Origin: CAZCDM01 sp964497475
Lineage (GTDB): Bacteria; Planctomycetota; Phycisphaerae; SM23-33
NCBI GenBank assembly: GCA_964497475.1
Contig: CAZCDM010000009.1
Span: 1 to 32,065 of the forward strand
Direction of reading: 5' to 3'
Length of the DNA stretch: 32,065 nt
Under the pieces are notes generated by a model. The model saw nothing but the letters and a program-made list of their open reading frames with translations. It ran no database searches and was not told where the DNA came from. Positions 32,005 to 32,065 of this stretch are shown here, piece after piece; position 1 is the stretch's first letter, and every line of letters starts with the position of its first letter. Both the position numbers and the translations under genes were made by a program.

Positions 32005-32065
32005 ATTATTGTTACTTAGGGCTTGCTGAACAGGACTTTACTGCTGATTTTACAATTGGATGGCT

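Overview
The window is about 32 kb of GC-rich bacterial chromosome. It is densely packed with ordinary, mostly intact core-metabolism genes, plus an RNA-gene-free repeat island at the left edge. The mix fits a Gram-negative Planctomycetota-like bacterium, probably of the Phycisphaerae type, with an anaerobic or microaerophilic life. Support for this comes from a PEP-CTERM anchored surface protein, an MlaEFD lipid transporter, lipoproteins with lipoboxes, a fused CysN/CysC, a UPF0210 gene, an electron-bifurcating NfnAB pair and rubrerythrin. The taxon is inference: no rRNA or marker set is present.

Left part (1-10 kb). Positions 1-1091 hold no convincing gene. They carry a 158-bp direct repeat, a palindromic dispersed element, a cluster of GC-rich hairpins and a tract of strictly 7-nt-phased repeats. 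All genes from there to 13.16 kb are on the minus strand. In transcription order from the right they are mfd and a lipoprotein peptidyl-prolyl isomerase, an isochorismatase-fold protein without its catalytic cysteine, prmC, murA, an aspartate-type aminotransferase, a double-ACT protein, a DUF4258/DUF2283 pair and a UPF0210 protein.

Middle (13-18.5 kb, plus strand). galE, nfnA-nfnB, rubrerythrin with a clear terminator, and an AEC-family permease. Several have recognisable sigma70-like promoters.

Right-middle (18.5-26.2 kb, minus strand). There are two operons. The first is cysC-cysD-cysNC for sulfate activation to APS/PAPS. The second has 4-nt overlaps between its first genes: a HEAT lipoprotein, an RsbW-type kinase, a STAS protein, then mlaE, mlaF and mlaD. 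It joins a partner-switching regulatory pair to a phospholipid transporter and is the most interesting gene arrangement here. Divergent from cysC, cysQ (PAP phosphatase) completes the PAPS cycle. It is followed by a MscS-type channel and by queE-queD for 7-deazaguanine synthesis.

Right end (29-32 kb, minus strand). A 62-aa unknown protein, a DUF58 protein, a cheV gene split by one in-frame TAA stop, and a PEP-CTERM protein that lacks an N-terminal signal peptide.

The most unusual DNA-level signal is a set of four intergenic tracts (about 1.0, 4.85, 6.3 and 14.4 kb) made of degenerate heptanucleotides such as CACTGCC, TATTGCC and CGTTGCC. They keep a 7-nt phase, strictly in three of the four.
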